A DNA stretch of 64,000 bases from positions 376,503,633-376,567,632 of the forward strand of contig NC_053039.3 in the NCBI RefSeq assembly GCF_002575655.3, in the 5' to 3' direction. Below are positions 1 through 11,447 of this stretch, in pieces. Position numbers and translations under genes: made by a program. The DNA is from Aegilops tauschii subsp. strangulata. Lineage: Eukaryota > Streptophyta > Magnoliopsida > Poales > Poaceae. The notes beneath the pieces are model-generated. The model saw nothing but the letters and a program-made list of their open reading frames with translations, did not search any database and was not told where the DNA came from. The number at the start of each line of letters is the position of its first letter. Position 1 is the stretch's first letter.

Positions 1-865
1 TTCAACTTGTTCAGCAACTGGAATGTATGTCGCCTCTTGCTTTACCATCTGTAATAGTACAAGTATAGAACCCTAGTACATCATTCTTTATTTGGTGCTT
101 CTATAATTCTTAAACATATGTACATGTGAATCGAATAATGCATTGGTTGTTTGAACCTGATGGATATGAATAAAGCTATACCCTACTTTCAAGTTTAAAT
201 TAGGTACAATTTTAAATAGCAGCAATTAAATTAGGGCGAAATTACGTTGTGCAGGTCATTACGACACACACGGTTGGTAAAACACAAACATTTGCGATAT
301 ACACCATAATCCGAGATGGTTCACAGAGAGGAAACGTGTGCAAGCATGCACACAATTGCCGTTCGCAAAGCGTGTGTGATGTCAGACACTATCACATATG
401 GTGCGGGAAAACTAAATGTGTGTGATTGTCTACCTATCGTACATGGTTTATAATCATGAACTGTTTGTGATGTGCCAGGCATCGTAAATCTCCCGAGCTT
501 GGAATCTGCTTAGAATCTGCCTGGAAAGCTCCAGTGCCTAGAATCTGCCTGGTTTTAGGCAGAACCACAAAACTTCGACTGCGATGGCAATGCGAGCACA
601 AACGAGTAGCAAGGATGAAGCGTTTGGGATATTCGAGATATCGGAAACGGTTATATAGGGACAACTATATGCATCAAGGCTCCCTATCCCCAACGGTTTC
701 TGGGTCGTGTGGGAAGGACCCCCGTATCGCCCACACTCACTTGGCGACGGTTCCAAATGCCGTCATGGAAAGGGGTAAAAAACCGTTTGTTTAGGACCGA
801 CGCGCACCAATGATGTTCTTAGTTCAGACATCATATATGCGAATGCCCTCCGCTTAGCATATAAA
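1..865. other. Non-coding, AT-rich transposon-like sequence
   Basis: No protein-coding signal is visible. The stretch 238-800 has the look of transposon subterminal DNA, with many short variants of CACACGG/CCGTTTG-like words in both orientations (for example near 266, 357 and 780). The short open frames at 434-794 overlap on both strands and show no conserved motif. It may be the inner flank of the CACTA element or a remnant of another DNA transposon. Confidence 0.35.
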
Positions 866-1070
866 TCACATATGTGAATTAAATCATGTGATCCTGGTTA
901 CTTAGATAACATGTATGTGAATTATGTCATGCGATCCTCTTTAGTTAGTCATCAAATCTTTGAATTATGTTATGCTATGCTATCCAGTTTAGATAGACAT
1001 CATATATGTGAAATTATGTCATGCTATCCATTTTAGTTAAACAATATACATGTCAATTATTTAATGCCCT
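866..1070 (+). repeat. Degenerate ~43-bp tandem repeat, about 5 copies
   Basis: Five imperfect copies of a unit of roughly 40-48 bp can be aligned by eye, starting near 866, 908, 951, 999 and 1043. Each contains a version of ATGTGAATTATGTCATGC followed by ATCC and TTTAGTTAG. The copies have diverged by substitutions and small indels, so the array is old. It lies just upstream of the CACTA ORF. Confidence 0.6.
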
Positions 1071-1310
1071 CTTTTTTCCACACTATCTATTGCATCTGTC
1101 TCTCATACAATGTTTGTACATTCAATTATGTTTCCTGTTTATCAGCCATTTGAATTGGAGTGGGTGATGGCAGTATCTAGCGGAGTAAAAACACGGTCTT
1201 CAAATAAAACAGTGCTACCTCTTGGTGGAGATAGCACCCCGGTTGTACATGCACGAGAACCAGCCCTACCACACATAACCTAGACTCTCGCAGATTTTAC
1301 CCCTACTGCG

Positions 1311-3074
1311 ATGGACAGAGAACCAGCTTCACCCAATCTAACCCCAACCCCAGTAGATAGTGACCCAGTTCCTGTTGACACAGCACCATCTCCACCACAG
1401 AGCTCCCAAACAAGAGCAGTTAGTAAGGCAGCTTCAGTGCCCAAAGTGCCAGTACTACCACGGCAAACCCCAACTCCACCAGTTAGTACACCTATTCCCG
1501 TGGAGGAAGCACAACCAGCCATTCATAGTTTAGCATCTATGGCATTTGATGTTGTTATATCCTATGTGCGTATCTTCCCATTATGGAAATATTATACTGA
1601 AGATGAAGGAAAATGCCAGTTGCAGGTGTTTGTCTAGGAGTTATGTGTAAGTAATGTTATTCATGGCAATTACTTTGCTTTGTCCCATTCATGCTACCTC
1701 CATGATGGTTATAATACAACAAATTTTCCCATTTTTCTCTATAGAGAAGGACCGATTTGGAAACTCGGGATGAGGTAACCTGTGCTAATACCTCTGCTAT
1801 CTTCAAGAATGCTTGGTGGCAGTATCGGAATTACCTGAAGAAAACGTACTTCACTAGCAAAGGAACTCATCAAATTCTCTTACGTTCTCCTGAGGCACAT
1901 TTACTGGACGATGACTGGGAATGCCTTGTTCTTTGCTGGTCCCGAACCAAGAATATGGTAAGGTCTATGAGCTCATTCTATTTTAAGTACTATATGCTTG
2001 CGTCTTACTCTACTCTGTTCATGTAGAACAAGTGCTTAAACCTGAAGAACAGCTGTTCTCACTTAAGATTCCATTGCTATCGTGCATACTGCTTTGCTCT
2101 TGTATCACTGTATTTACTCATACAAACTTATTTTTAAATTGAACTATCCAATGGAAACTCAAATCGCACAACAGGTATGTTTACGCATGTTTCTTTAACA
2201 GGTTTGCTCTTTTAAATAGCTCTGTTGATTTCAATTTCAATTGTGTATACAGTTGACTTCTCATATCATGCACAATACTAGCATCATAATAGGGCCAATA
2301 GTGTTGTTGTACATTTAGACCCATGGTACCCATCTGAAATCTTGTTGTGCCGTTTAGTTTCCCACACTTTTTATTCTTTCAGTGCTGCTTTCTCTTGAAC
2401 TGATATGATTTTAACCGTGTCTCTATTTTGATTTGGCAAGACAACGCAGTGACCATAGGACATAGATATATGTTTGTTTGATGCTTTTATAATGTACTAC
2501 TTGGCAATAGAAGACTTAGTAGTTTAATATTGTCCACCTTACTAATGAACTGGTTCACCGAAATAAGTTTCATATACTAGTACATGCTGAACTTGTTATG
2601 TGTCTACTTGTTTCTTCTTTTAGAATGCTGACAGAATATTGGGGAAGAGTGCCTTATTAAGCAATGATAAAGGAAGTAATGCAGATAAGGTTCAGGATCG
2701 TGAGACATCCTTGTTGGTCTCCAACAAAGCTGATAAAACAGCAAAGGAAAACTATCTTAAAGACAGTGAGGCAACCCCCAAAGTCATGTCTTGGTTTACT
2801 GTTCGAGTTACTAGCCACTACCACTTGCACAAGCTATTCAAACTCACTGTCTGAATCTGTTCAGTTTCTTGAGTCTCAACTACAAGCTGAAAGACATCGA
2901 TCAGCTGTGCTGCGGCAAGAAGCGGAAGGACTGTGGAAGTCCCTGGAGCATTCAGATGCATACTTTCTAGTGCAACAACAAGCGTTGGAGGATTTTAGCG
3001 CCAAACGGGACAAAGCTAATAAGCTTGCTAAACTTATTGCCGGCATGGTGGATACCCAGGATAACGTTTCTTGA
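1311..3074 (+). pseudogene. CACTA-associated Transposase_24-like protein, multi-exon, degraded
   Basis: A chain of exon-like blocks on the + strand. Block 1 (about 1311-1648) is Pro/Ser/Thr-rich, contains one in-frame stop at 1635 and ends at a GTAAGT donor. Block 2 (about 1743-1955) follows a TCTATAG acceptor, encodes an aromatic/basic segment (FKNAWWQYRNYLKKTYF, then DDDWECLVLCW) and ends at a GTAAGG donor. Block 3 (about 2027-2090) follows a TGTAG acceptor and starts NKCLNLKN. A last block (about 2840-3074) encodes a coiled coil rich in Glu, Gln, Leu and Lys (ESVQFLESQLQAERHR) and ends at a stop. This pattern (W-x-x-YRNYLKK, then W-rich motif, then KCL-x-x-K-N, then C-terminal coiled coil) matches what I know of the plant Transposase_24 (PTTA/En-Spm) family carried by CACTA elements. 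It is probably not functional. Exon limits are inferred. Confidence 0.55.
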
Positions 3075-3394
3075 GCTCTTCTGAAGTTGTTTCAGTTATG
3101 GACTTGTTTTGCTGCTGCGTTTATTTGCACTGGTGGCCAATTTTGACGGCCAGTGTATGTAATATGCTACTTTGTTCTCTATATTTGCACTGGTGGCGAA
3201 CTTTGATGCCAGGTGGATGTAATATGTGTAATAGCTATAATAGGCTAGAGTTAGTTGCTTGCTTATTTATTTTCTTATTGTCTTGTTTAGTTGTTTGCTT
3301 GTAGTCACTGCAGTTCTTTTTCCGCGTTTTTTAGTGGCCACAATAACCTAGTTTTGGTAACTAGGTCACAATAATCATGGCAACACACGGACTG

Positions 3395-4360
3395 TTGTAA
3401 CCTTGGGCCTCCTGCGGGCCGTAGGATCCGTGGGCCTTCTACGGGCCGTAGGATCCATGGGCCTTTTACGGGCCATAGGATCCATGGACTTTCTATGGGT
3501 TGTATGATCCATGGGCCTTCTACGGGCCGTAGGATCGATTGGTCTTCTACGGGTCGTAGGATCCATGGGCCTCTACGGGGCCTATAATCATTTCGCCAAA
3601 CATGGGCCGTACTATTCGTGGATCATAATGGGACATTAATAGGTCGTATTTGATAACGCTATGAAAATAGCCCAACGGGTTAACAGGCCACAAACGGGCC
3701 GAACGTAACCACGGGCTGTATTTGGCCCACAAACGGAACAGGCCAGTAACGGACCGTATCTAACCGAATTCTAGAAATGAGCCCAAGAATAAATGGGCCC
3801 TTAGAAGGCCGAAAGTTACACGGGCTGGAAACGACCAACGGAATAATGGGCCGTTAATGGGTATAAAGCGATACACTGTTCATTATGGGCCAGTTTCATC
3901 TCGGGCCTTTAATGGACCGAGAGTTACAAAGGGCCTCATGTGGGCCGAAAGACATCATGGGCCATACATGGGCCAAAATTTACAATGGGCTGGAATCATA
4001 TTGGACGGCCCAGATGAAGCTACTGGGCTTAATTCCGATAGGCCGTAACGGGCCGGTAGTAAGCGGGCCGTAAATGGGCTATATACGAACAGGCCATTAA
4101 CAGGCTTTCCGTGGGCATGCCCGTTACCTTTTGACCAAGTCAAATGGGCCGGCCTTTTCACCGGAATGGGCCTCTGTTGGGCCGTGCCACGTGTCGACGT
4201 ATCATAGGCGCCTCCTGTCCAATGAGTGGATAACATCTGTCCGAACGTTGAGCCAAGACATGTTTCCTCCGGCCAATGAGAATTTTACACGTGGAAAATT
4301 CCCATTGGTCCGGGCTGTTAACGGGTTATTGGATCCAAAACCAGACCCGATAGCTTAATG
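3395..4360. repeat. CACTA subterminal GGGCC repeat region
   Basis: Dozens of short degenerate units containing GGGCC in either orientation are packed here. From 3405 to 3590 they form a loose tandem series of about 30 bp with core GGGCCGTAGGATCCATGG. Further right they become irregular (ATGGGCC, CGGGCCG, GGCCCA). Subterminal clusters of this kind are where CACTA transposases bind in characterised elements (established for En/Spm). Short open frames here are an effect of the repeat composition and are not genes. Confidence 0.65.
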
Positions 4361-4589
4361 GCGTCCCGTTACGGTGGATGCCACGTGTCGGTCACCCTTG
4401 ACAAAAGCACTTCTATGACGTGCAATTTATCGTCATGGAAGTGGACACTTCCATGATGATAATTTTGGTAATGTCATGGAACACTTCTACGATAGCACAG
4501 GTATGACTATCTTGATTCTTTCATAAATTTGTCATGGATGTACATGCATGACAGAAAACGTGACCTACTGTGACAAACACGTATCATCA

Positions 4590-4612
4590 CAGAAGTGTCT
4601 TTTTTTGTAGTG
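4590..4612 (+). repeat. CACTA 3' terminal inverted repeat
   Basis: The element's last bases read AGTGTC, a run of T, then GTAGTG. In reverse complement this is CACTAC, a run of A, then GACACT, the canonical CACTA terminus. The matching left TIR is outside the window. Confidence 0.75.
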
Positions 4613-7086
4613 ATGGTAATTGATTTTAGAAAATTAAAAAAAGCAACTAGAAAAGATCATTACCCTCTGCCTTTTGTTGATCAAATGCTAGAAAGATTAT
4701 CTAAGCACACACACTTTTGCTTCCTTGATGGATACTCTGGCTTTTCACAAATACCTGTTTCTCAACTTGATCAAGAAAAGACCACTTTTACTTGTCCCTT
4801 TGGAACTTATGCTTATAGAAGTATGCCTTTTGGTTTATGCAATGCACCTGCTACCTTTCAAAGATGTATGACTGCTATATTCTCTGACTTTTGTGAAAAT
4901 ATTGTTGAGGTTTTCATGGATGACTTCTCTGTTTACGGGAAGTCTTTTGATGATTGTTTAAGCAATCTTGATCGAGTTTTGCAGAGATGCGAGCAAACAA
5001 ATCTTGTCTTGAATTGGGAGAAGTGCCACTTTATGGTCAATGAAGGTATTGTCTTGGGTCATAAAATTACTGAAAGAGGTATTGAAGTGGACAAAGCTAA
5101 GGTTGATGCAATTGAGAATATGCCATGTCCTAAAGATATCAAAGGTATTCATAGTTTCCTAGGTCATGTTGGCTTCTATAGGAAAGTTATCAAAGACTTT
5201 TCTAAAATTTCTAGGACTCGTACTAGTCTTTTGCAAAAGGATATTCCTTTTGTTTTTGATGATGATTGTTTAGAAGCCTTTGAAACACTCAAGAAAGCCT
5301 TAATTTCTGCACCTATTGTTCAACCACCTGATTGAAACTTGCCTTTTGAAATTATGTGTGATGCTAGTCATTATGCTGTTGGTGTTGTTCTAGGACAAAG
5401 AGTTGATAAGAAACTGAATGTTATTCATTATGCTAGTAAAATTCTAGACAGTGCTCAAAGAAATTATGAAACTACTGAAAAAGAATTCTTAGAAGTGGTG
5501 TTTGCTTGTGATAAATTTAGACCTTATATTGTTGATTCAAAAGTAATTGTTCACACCGACCATGCTGCTGTTAAATATCTTATGGAAAAGAAAGATGCTA
5601 AACCTAGACTTATTCGATGGGTTCTCTTGTTACAATAATTTGATTTGCATATCATTGATAGAAAAGGAGCTGAGAATCCCGTAGCTGATAACTTGTCTAG
5701 GCTTGAAAATGTGCTTGATGACCCACTACCTATTAATGATAATTTTCCTGATGAGCAGTTAGCTGCAATAAATGTTACTCATAATACTCCTTGGTATGCT
5801 GACTATGCTAATTATATTGTTGCTAAATATTTACAACCTAGCTTTACATAGCAACAAAAGAAAAAATTCTTCCGTGATTTAAGACACTACTTTTGGGATG
5901 ACCGACATCTTTATAAAGAAGGACTAGATGGTATTATTAGACGTTGTGTACCTGAGCATGAATAGGGACAAATCCTACAGAAATGTCACTCTGGAGCATA
6001 TGGAGGGCATCATGCTGGAGATAGAACTACTCATAAGGTAGTGCAATCTGGATTTTATTGGCCTACTCTCTTCAAGGATTCCCGTAAGTTCGTCTTATCA
6101 TGTGATGAATGCCAAAGAATATGTAATATCGGTAAGCGTCAAGAAATGCCTATGAATTATTCACTTGCTGTTGAACCATTTTATGTTTGGGGATTTGATT
6201 ACATGGGACCTTTTCCTTGGGTATACACATATTTTTGGTTGCTGTTGATTATGTTACTAAATGGGTAGAAGCTATTCCAACCTATAGTGTTGATCACAAA
6301 ACCTCTATTAAAATGCATAAGGAAGTTATTTTCCCAAGGTTTGGAGTTCCTAGATATTTAATGACTGATGGTGGTTCACACTTTATTCATGGTGCTTTCC
6401 GTAAAATGCTTGCCAAGTATGATGTTAACCATAGAATTGCATCACCTTATCATCCTCAGTCTAGTGGTCAAGTTGAACTTAGCAATAGAGCAATAAAATT
6501 AATCTTGCAAAAGACTGTTAATAGGTCCAGAAAGAATTGGTCTAAGAAATTAGATGATGCACTTTGGGCTTATAGAACAGCATATAAAAATCCTATGGGT
6601 ACGTCTCCTTATAAAATGGTTTATGGAAAAGCTTGTAATTTGCCTCTTGAATTAGAACATAAAGCATAATGGGCAATCAAAGAACTCAACCATGATTTCA
6701 AACTTGCCGGTGAAAAGAGGTTATTTGATATTAGCTCATTAGATGAATGGAGAACCCAAGCATATGAAAATGCAAAATTATTCAAAGAAAAAGTTAAAAG
6801 ATGGCATGACAAGAGAAACCAAAAGCGTGAGTTTAAAGTCAGAGAATATGTTCTTTTGTACAACTCTCGTTTCAAATTCCTTGCAGGAAAACTCCTCTCA
6901 AAATGGGAAGGCCCATATGTTATCGAGGAGGTTTATCGGTCTGGAGCCATCAAAATAAATAATGCCGAAGGTACGAACCCGAAAGTTGTCAATGGGCAAC
7001 GAATAAAACATTATATCTCAGGTACACCCATTAATGTTGAAAGCAATATTATCCAAACTTTGACACCGGAAGAACATATAAAATAG
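4613..7086 (+). pseudogene. Gypsy-A pol: reverse transcriptase, RNase H, integrase (degraded)
   Basis: Reverse transcriptase covers 4613-5335 and keeps its catalytic box FMDD. It begins abruptly at MVIDFRKL because the CACTA element removed the N-terminal half. RNase H follows (5336-5851: [15 protein letters not shown], then [10 protein letters not shown]), then the integrase zinc-binding and core region (5852-7086) with MTDGGSHF and [14 protein letters not shown], giving the second Asp and the Glu of the D-D-E triad. The frame is broken by in-frame stops at about 5333 (probably a former Trp), 5636, 5849, 5963 and 6667, and by a frameshift near 6220 just after the first catalytic Asp (GFDYMGPF). 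The protein cannot be made intact. In the live family it copies RNA into DNA and inserts it in the nucleus. Confidence 0.85.
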
Positions 7087-7434
7087 TCCTTCCAGAACAC
7101 TCCAGAATCATGAAAATAAGGAGGTACGTGATACGGTAAGTAAGCGGACTCCAAAAAACCGCAAAAATATTTTTTTGTCAGTTTTGGAATATTTAGAAAA
7201 ATAGGAAAATAAGAAACTTCCAGGAAGCATACACTAGTAGGCACAAGACACTAGCCTGGCGCGCCCAGGTGGGTTGTGCCCACTTGGTACACCTTCCGGA
7301 CTCTGTTTTTCTACAGTTTGCATGTTCCCCAAGATAAAAAAAATCTATATGTAAGCCCGGAACCTGTTGACCACCGTATCACGGAGAAATCCTCTGTTCT
7401 CTTTTCTTGTTGTTTTCCATTCAGATCTGAAATC

Positions 7435-7865
7435 ATGTCATCCCAAGACTCCGAGGGTGAAAGCTATGCTGCTAATTTCATCTCGAACCCCATGTCCTAT
7501 GGGGATGTAGAGCACTATGGCTGGACCACGGAGGAAGAGGAAGACTATTATCCTAGGGAAAATGAGGAGACGAGCTCAGATGAGGATGAACCTCCATTAC
7601 TCAACCTGGGGACATGCATGTGGAATTCAAGAAGTCAAGTATCCCAAAGAAACGAAAGAGGCCTAAGATTCAGTTCATACCCAACCATCTTTTGCAGGAA
7701 TGCAAGCAGGACTTATGTAAGAGAGTACTGGAGCTCGAGCAGGAGGTCAGTGAATTGAAGGAAAAAAAATCTATCCTCAAGCGTAAGCTAAGGAAGAAGG
7801 GCAAGCCCTCTACATCACCACCACCACCACCACCACCATCATCTACATCACTCCAGGAAAACTGA
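7435..7865 (+). pseudogene. Gypsy-A second ORF after pol, acidic/coiled-coil protein, frameshifted
   Basis: The ATG at 7435 follows a probable 3' splice-like tract (TTCCATTCAG). The N-terminal part is very acidic (EEEEDYYPRENEETSSDED). After a frameshift near 7605 it continues in another frame as a basic region and a heptad-like coiled coil (ELEQEVSELKEKKSILKRKL), then a short poly-Pro tract before the stop at 7863-7865. Athila-clade elements often carry an ORF in this position, sometimes called env-like. This one has no signal peptide or membrane segment that I can see, so an envelope function is not supported. Its role is unknown. Confidence 0.6.
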
Positions 7866-7876
7866 GTATCGGGTAT

Positions 7877-7919
7877 GGGCACTCCCCTTGGCTTTCGCCA
7901 AGCTTGGGGGAGGTGCCCC
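7877..7919 (+). other. Imperfect hairpin just after the Gypsy-A second ORF
   Basis: GGGCAC-TCCCC-TTGGC at 7877-7892 can pair with the stretch 7896-7919 (GCCAAG ... GGGGGA ... GTGCCC) around the small loop TTTC, with a bulge on the 3' arm. The inner stem CTTGGC/GCCAAG is perfect. It lies 12 bases after the stop codon and could be an RNA structure of the retroelement transcript. Confidence 0.5.
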
Positions 7920-9472
7920 AGTATCGTATCATCCCACTATCTTTTTGCCTTTACTTATCTTAGTTCAATCTTTTGCTTTAGTTGAATAAAAGTTTAGTTC
8001 GATCCTTTCTTTTAAAGAGCTTGCTTAGTGATATATCCTTGTAATCATGTGCAAGATATATAATAAAGTTTAGTTTGAGTTTTTGCTTTCTTTACTTTCC
8101 TGTTGCAATTAAAAGAAAAGAAATAAATAAAAGGAAAAGATATAAATAAAAGAAAGGAAATAAATCAAGAAGACCATATACTAATCTTATGGTAGGTGAT
8201 GGCACCACATCAGGAAAAGTATAAGTAGAAAATTTTATTAGATATTGACAACCATAGCATTGGTCAATGATGAAACTCATGAAAGAATTAATAAGGGAAG
8301 AGAAGATTCACATATGAATATACTATCCTAGAAATCTTTTGTGATTGTGAGCCCTCGTCATAATATTATATGACAAAATTGTTGACGTTGGACAAGGAAG
8401 AGAACTTAATGATTTATGTTTGTTCATATTCACATAGAAGTCATATTGTCATTGATCCTTTAACATGTGGTGCTTGCCCCTATCTTTGCTAGCCAAAAAT
8501 TCGGCACTAAGTAGAGATACTACTTGTGCTTCCAAAAACCCTTAAACCCAAATCTTATTTTCGAGATCCACCATACCTACCTAGGGATTGAGCAAGATCC
8601 CTCGAGTAAGTTGTCATCGGTGCAAAAGGGCAATAAAAATTTCTTCTAAATGTGTGAGATCATTTAGTGTAAGAGAAAATTGAGCGTTGCACGAACTTGT
8701 GATGGTGAAGAATAAAAGCGACAGACTGCATAATAAAGGTTGCTATCACAAGGGGCAATGCAACGTGACGTCCTTTTGCACTAGGGGGTTGAGCATACAA
8801 ACAAATAAGCGCATGGCAACCTCTGCTTCCCTCTGTGCAGGGCCTATCTTTTACTTTTATGTATTTACTTTTATGCAAAGAGTCAAAGTTTCTTCTCTCT
8901 ATTCCTTTTTATTTTTCTCCTTTGGCAAGCATCATGTGCTGAGGAAAGATCTAGGCACACATGTCCAGTTGAATGTGGGTGGCATGAGTTATTATTGTTG
9001 ACATCACCCTTGAGGTAAATATGTTAGGAGGCGAAACTATAAGCCCCTATCTTTCTATGTGTCCGGCTGAAACGTTTTGCTCATGTGTATGCGGTGAGTG
9101 TTAGCAATCATAGAAGACTATATGATGGTTGAGTATGTGGACTTGCCTAAAGGCTCCGATACGTGACCCTTCCTGAAAAGATGATGAATTGTAGTTGCAA
9201 AGTTGACTGAGAACATAGTTTGTTGGTTTCTAATGGAGTTTATGCTTTATACTTCGATTGTGTGATGAACTGTTACTTATTATGAGAAGTATATGATAAA
9301 AGTTCTATGACAAAAGTATTATGTTTCAATTTGTTGTTGTTATAATAATGAACATGATGCTTCTATGTCCGTATTTTGTTTTTATCGACACCTCTCTCTC
9401 TCAAAGCATGTGGACATGTTTTTTGATTTCGGTTTTCACTTGAGGACAAGCGAGGTCTAAGCTTGTGGGAGT
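7920..9472 (+). other. Gypsy-A non-coding 3' region
   Basis: No coding signal was found. It includes a purine-rich low-complexity stretch of AAAGA/AAATA words (about 8104-8170). A G-rich tract directly before the LTR (GCTTGTGGGAG, ending at 9471) is the likely polypurine primer site for plus-strand synthesis. Short open frames on both strands near 8660-9000 have no recognisable content. Confidence 0.6.
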
Positions 9473-10993
9473 TGATACGTCCATTTTGCATCATGTTTTC
9501 CTACTGTTATTTATGATGTTTTTATCCATAATAATGCTTTTTGGAGTAATTCTAATGCCTTTTCTCTCATAATATGCAAGGTACACACAAAGAGGGAGAA
9601 TTCCGGCAGCTAGAAATCTGGACCTGAAAAAGCTACGTCAGGCTACCTATTCTGCACAACTCCAAACAAGCTGAAACATCATGCAGAATTTTTATGGAAT
9701 ATATGAAGAATATTGGAGCAAATAACTACCAGAGGGGGCCCACCAGGTCGGCACTACCCACCTGGGCGCACCAGGGAGCCCAGGCGCGCCCTTGTGGGTT
9801 GTGCTCACCAGGCCCACCTCCGGTGCCCATCTTCTGGTATATAGGTCAGTTTGACCTAGAAAAAAAATAAGCAGAGGATTTTCGGGACGGAGCGCCGCCG
9901 TCTCGAGGCGGAACTAGGGCAGGAGCACTTTTGCCCTCCGGCGGAGCGATTCCGCTGAGGGAACTTCCCTCCCGGAGGGGGAAATCATCGTCATCATCAT
10001 CACCAACAACTCTCCCATCTTGGGGAGGTCAATCTCCATCAACATCTTAAACAACACCATCTCATCTCAAACTCTAGTTCATCTCTTGTATTCAATCTTC
10101 TTACCGGAACTATAGATTGGTGCTTGTCGGTGACTAGCAGTGTTGATTACATCTTGTAGTTGATTACTATATGGTTTATTTGGTGGAAGATTATATGTTC
10201 AGATCCATTATGCTATTTAATACCCCTCTGATCTTGAGCATGATTATCATTTGTGAGTAGTTACTTTTGTTCTTGAGGTCACGGGAGAAATCATGTTGCA
10301 AGTAATCATGTGAACTTGATATGTGTTCGATATTTTGATAGTATGTATGTTGTGATTCCCTTAGTGGTGTCATGTGAACGTCGACTACATGACACTTCAG
10401 CATATTTGGGCCTAAGGGAATGCATTGTGAAGTAGCAATTAGATGATGGGTTGCGAGAGTGACAGAAGCTTAAACCCCAGTTCATGCGCTATTCCGTAAG
10501 GGACCGATTGGATCCAAAAGTTTTATGCTATGGTTAGAATTTATTCTTTATACTTTTCTCGTAGTTGCGGATGCTTGCGGGAGGATTAATCATAAGTAGG
10601 AGGTTTGTTCAAGTAAGAACAACACCTAAGCACCAGTCCAACCACATATCAAATTATCAAAGTAGCGAACACAAATCAAACCAACATGGTGAAAGTGACT
10701 AGATGAAATTCCGGTGTACCCTCAAGAACGCTTTGATTATCATAAGAGACTGTTTTGGCCTGTCCTTAGCCTCAAAAGGATTGAGCTACCTTGCTGCACT
10801 TTTCTTACTACTATCGTTACTTGCTTGTTAGAAATTATATTGCTATCAAACTACTCTGCTACTTACAATTTTAGCACTTGTAGACATTACCTTGCTGAAA
10901 AGCACTTGTCATTTCCTTCTGCTCCTCGTTGGGTTCGACACTTTTACTTATCGAAAAGAGCTACAATTAATCCCCTATACTTGTGGGTCATCA
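9473..10993 (+). repeat. Gypsy-A 3' LTR (1521 bp)
   Basis: Begins TGATACGTCC and ends GGGTCATCA, giving the usual TG...CA ends. A TATA-like TATATA lies at 9838-9843, followed by a GC-rich leader. The left boundary follows a G-rich tract; the right boundary is where the sequence switches to an unrelated repeat. The paired 5' LTR is outside the window, so age cannot be estimated. Internal short frames (10191-11234) are not genes. Confidence 0.75.
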
Positions 10994-11447
10994 ACAAATT
11001 ACAAAGAGTCTCTAGTGTCCCCAACACACCGAATACAATGGTAATTTGTATAGGTGCACTAGTTCGGCGAAGAGATGGTGATACAAGTGTAATACGGATA
11101 GTAGATATGATTTTTGTAATAGTAACAATAAAAAACAGAACGGTAGCAAGTAACAAAAGTGAGCACAAATGGTATTGCAATGCTTGAAAATGAGGCCTAG
11201 GGTCCGTACTTCCGCTAGTGCAATCTCTCAACAATGCTAATATAATTGGATCATATAACCATCCCTCAACGTGCGATGAAGAATCACTACAAAGTTCTTA
11301 TCTAGCGGAGAACATAAGAAGAAAGAAATTGTTCGTAGGGTACGAAACCACCTCAAAGCTATTCTTTCCAATAGTTCGTACTAAAATAACACCAAGCTAT
11401 TATTTCCGATCGATCTAACCAAGACTTCGTACTAAAATAACACCATA
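10994..11447 (-). mobile_element. Old repeat, probably a reversed Gypsy LTR, left half
   Basis: Non-coding DNA between the end of Gypsy-A and the start of Gypsy-B. It continues at 39071 after removal of Gypsy-B, and the 5-bp duplication ccata flanks the gap. The words TAGTTCGTACTAAAATAACACCAA recur twice in degraded form near 11375 and 11425. Orientation is inferred from a TATA-like site in the right half. Confidence 0.45.

Larger units (their letters stand above)
1..4612 (+). mobile_element. CACTA (En/Spm-type) DNA transposon, 3' part
   Basis: The right end is seen directly. The sequence ends in a run of T followed by GTAGTG at 4612, the reverse complement of the CACTAC-AAAA start that defines CACTA elements. 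It is preceded by about 1.2 kb of GGGCC-rich subterminal repeats, and a transposon-type ORF on the + strand lies further in. The next bases, atg at 4613-4615, are the first codon of an intact stretch of Athila-type reverse transcriptase, so the element sits inside that gene; a 3-bp TSD is expected but its partner is left of the window. The left end is not in the window, and I cannot exclude that part of 1-1140 belongs to another repeat. The subterminal and terminal sequence resembles, from memory, an abundant Triticeae CACTA group; I do not assign a family name. Confidence 0.72.
4613..10993 (+). mobile_element. Gypsy-A: Athila-like LTR retrotransposon, 3' part
   Basis: Contains, in order, reverse transcriptase, RNase H, integrase, a small second ORF, a 1.6-kb non-coding 3' region and a 3' LTR. 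Its 5' half lies left of the window, split off by the CACTA insertion. The polymerase resembles Athila-clade Gypsy proteins in the motifs DGYSGFSQIPV and FMDDFSVYG, and a second ORF after pol is also typical of that clade. The 3' LTR starts TGATACG and ends GGTCATCA; the next 5 bases, acaaa at 10994-10998, would be the TSD. Confidence 0.8.

Noticed and set aside
434..794. Short overlapping ORFs on both strands
   Set aside because: Fewer than 90 codons, overlapping, no motif, in transposon-like non-coding DNA.
1311..3074. Host gene with introns
   Set aside because: Splice-like structure exists, but the protein pattern is that of CACTA-associated Transposase_24 and the unit lies inside the transposon.
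3375..4358. Repeat-containing frames such as a repeated DPTARRRPM peptide
   Set aside because: Produced by translation of the GGGCC/GGATCC subterminal repeats of the CACTA element.
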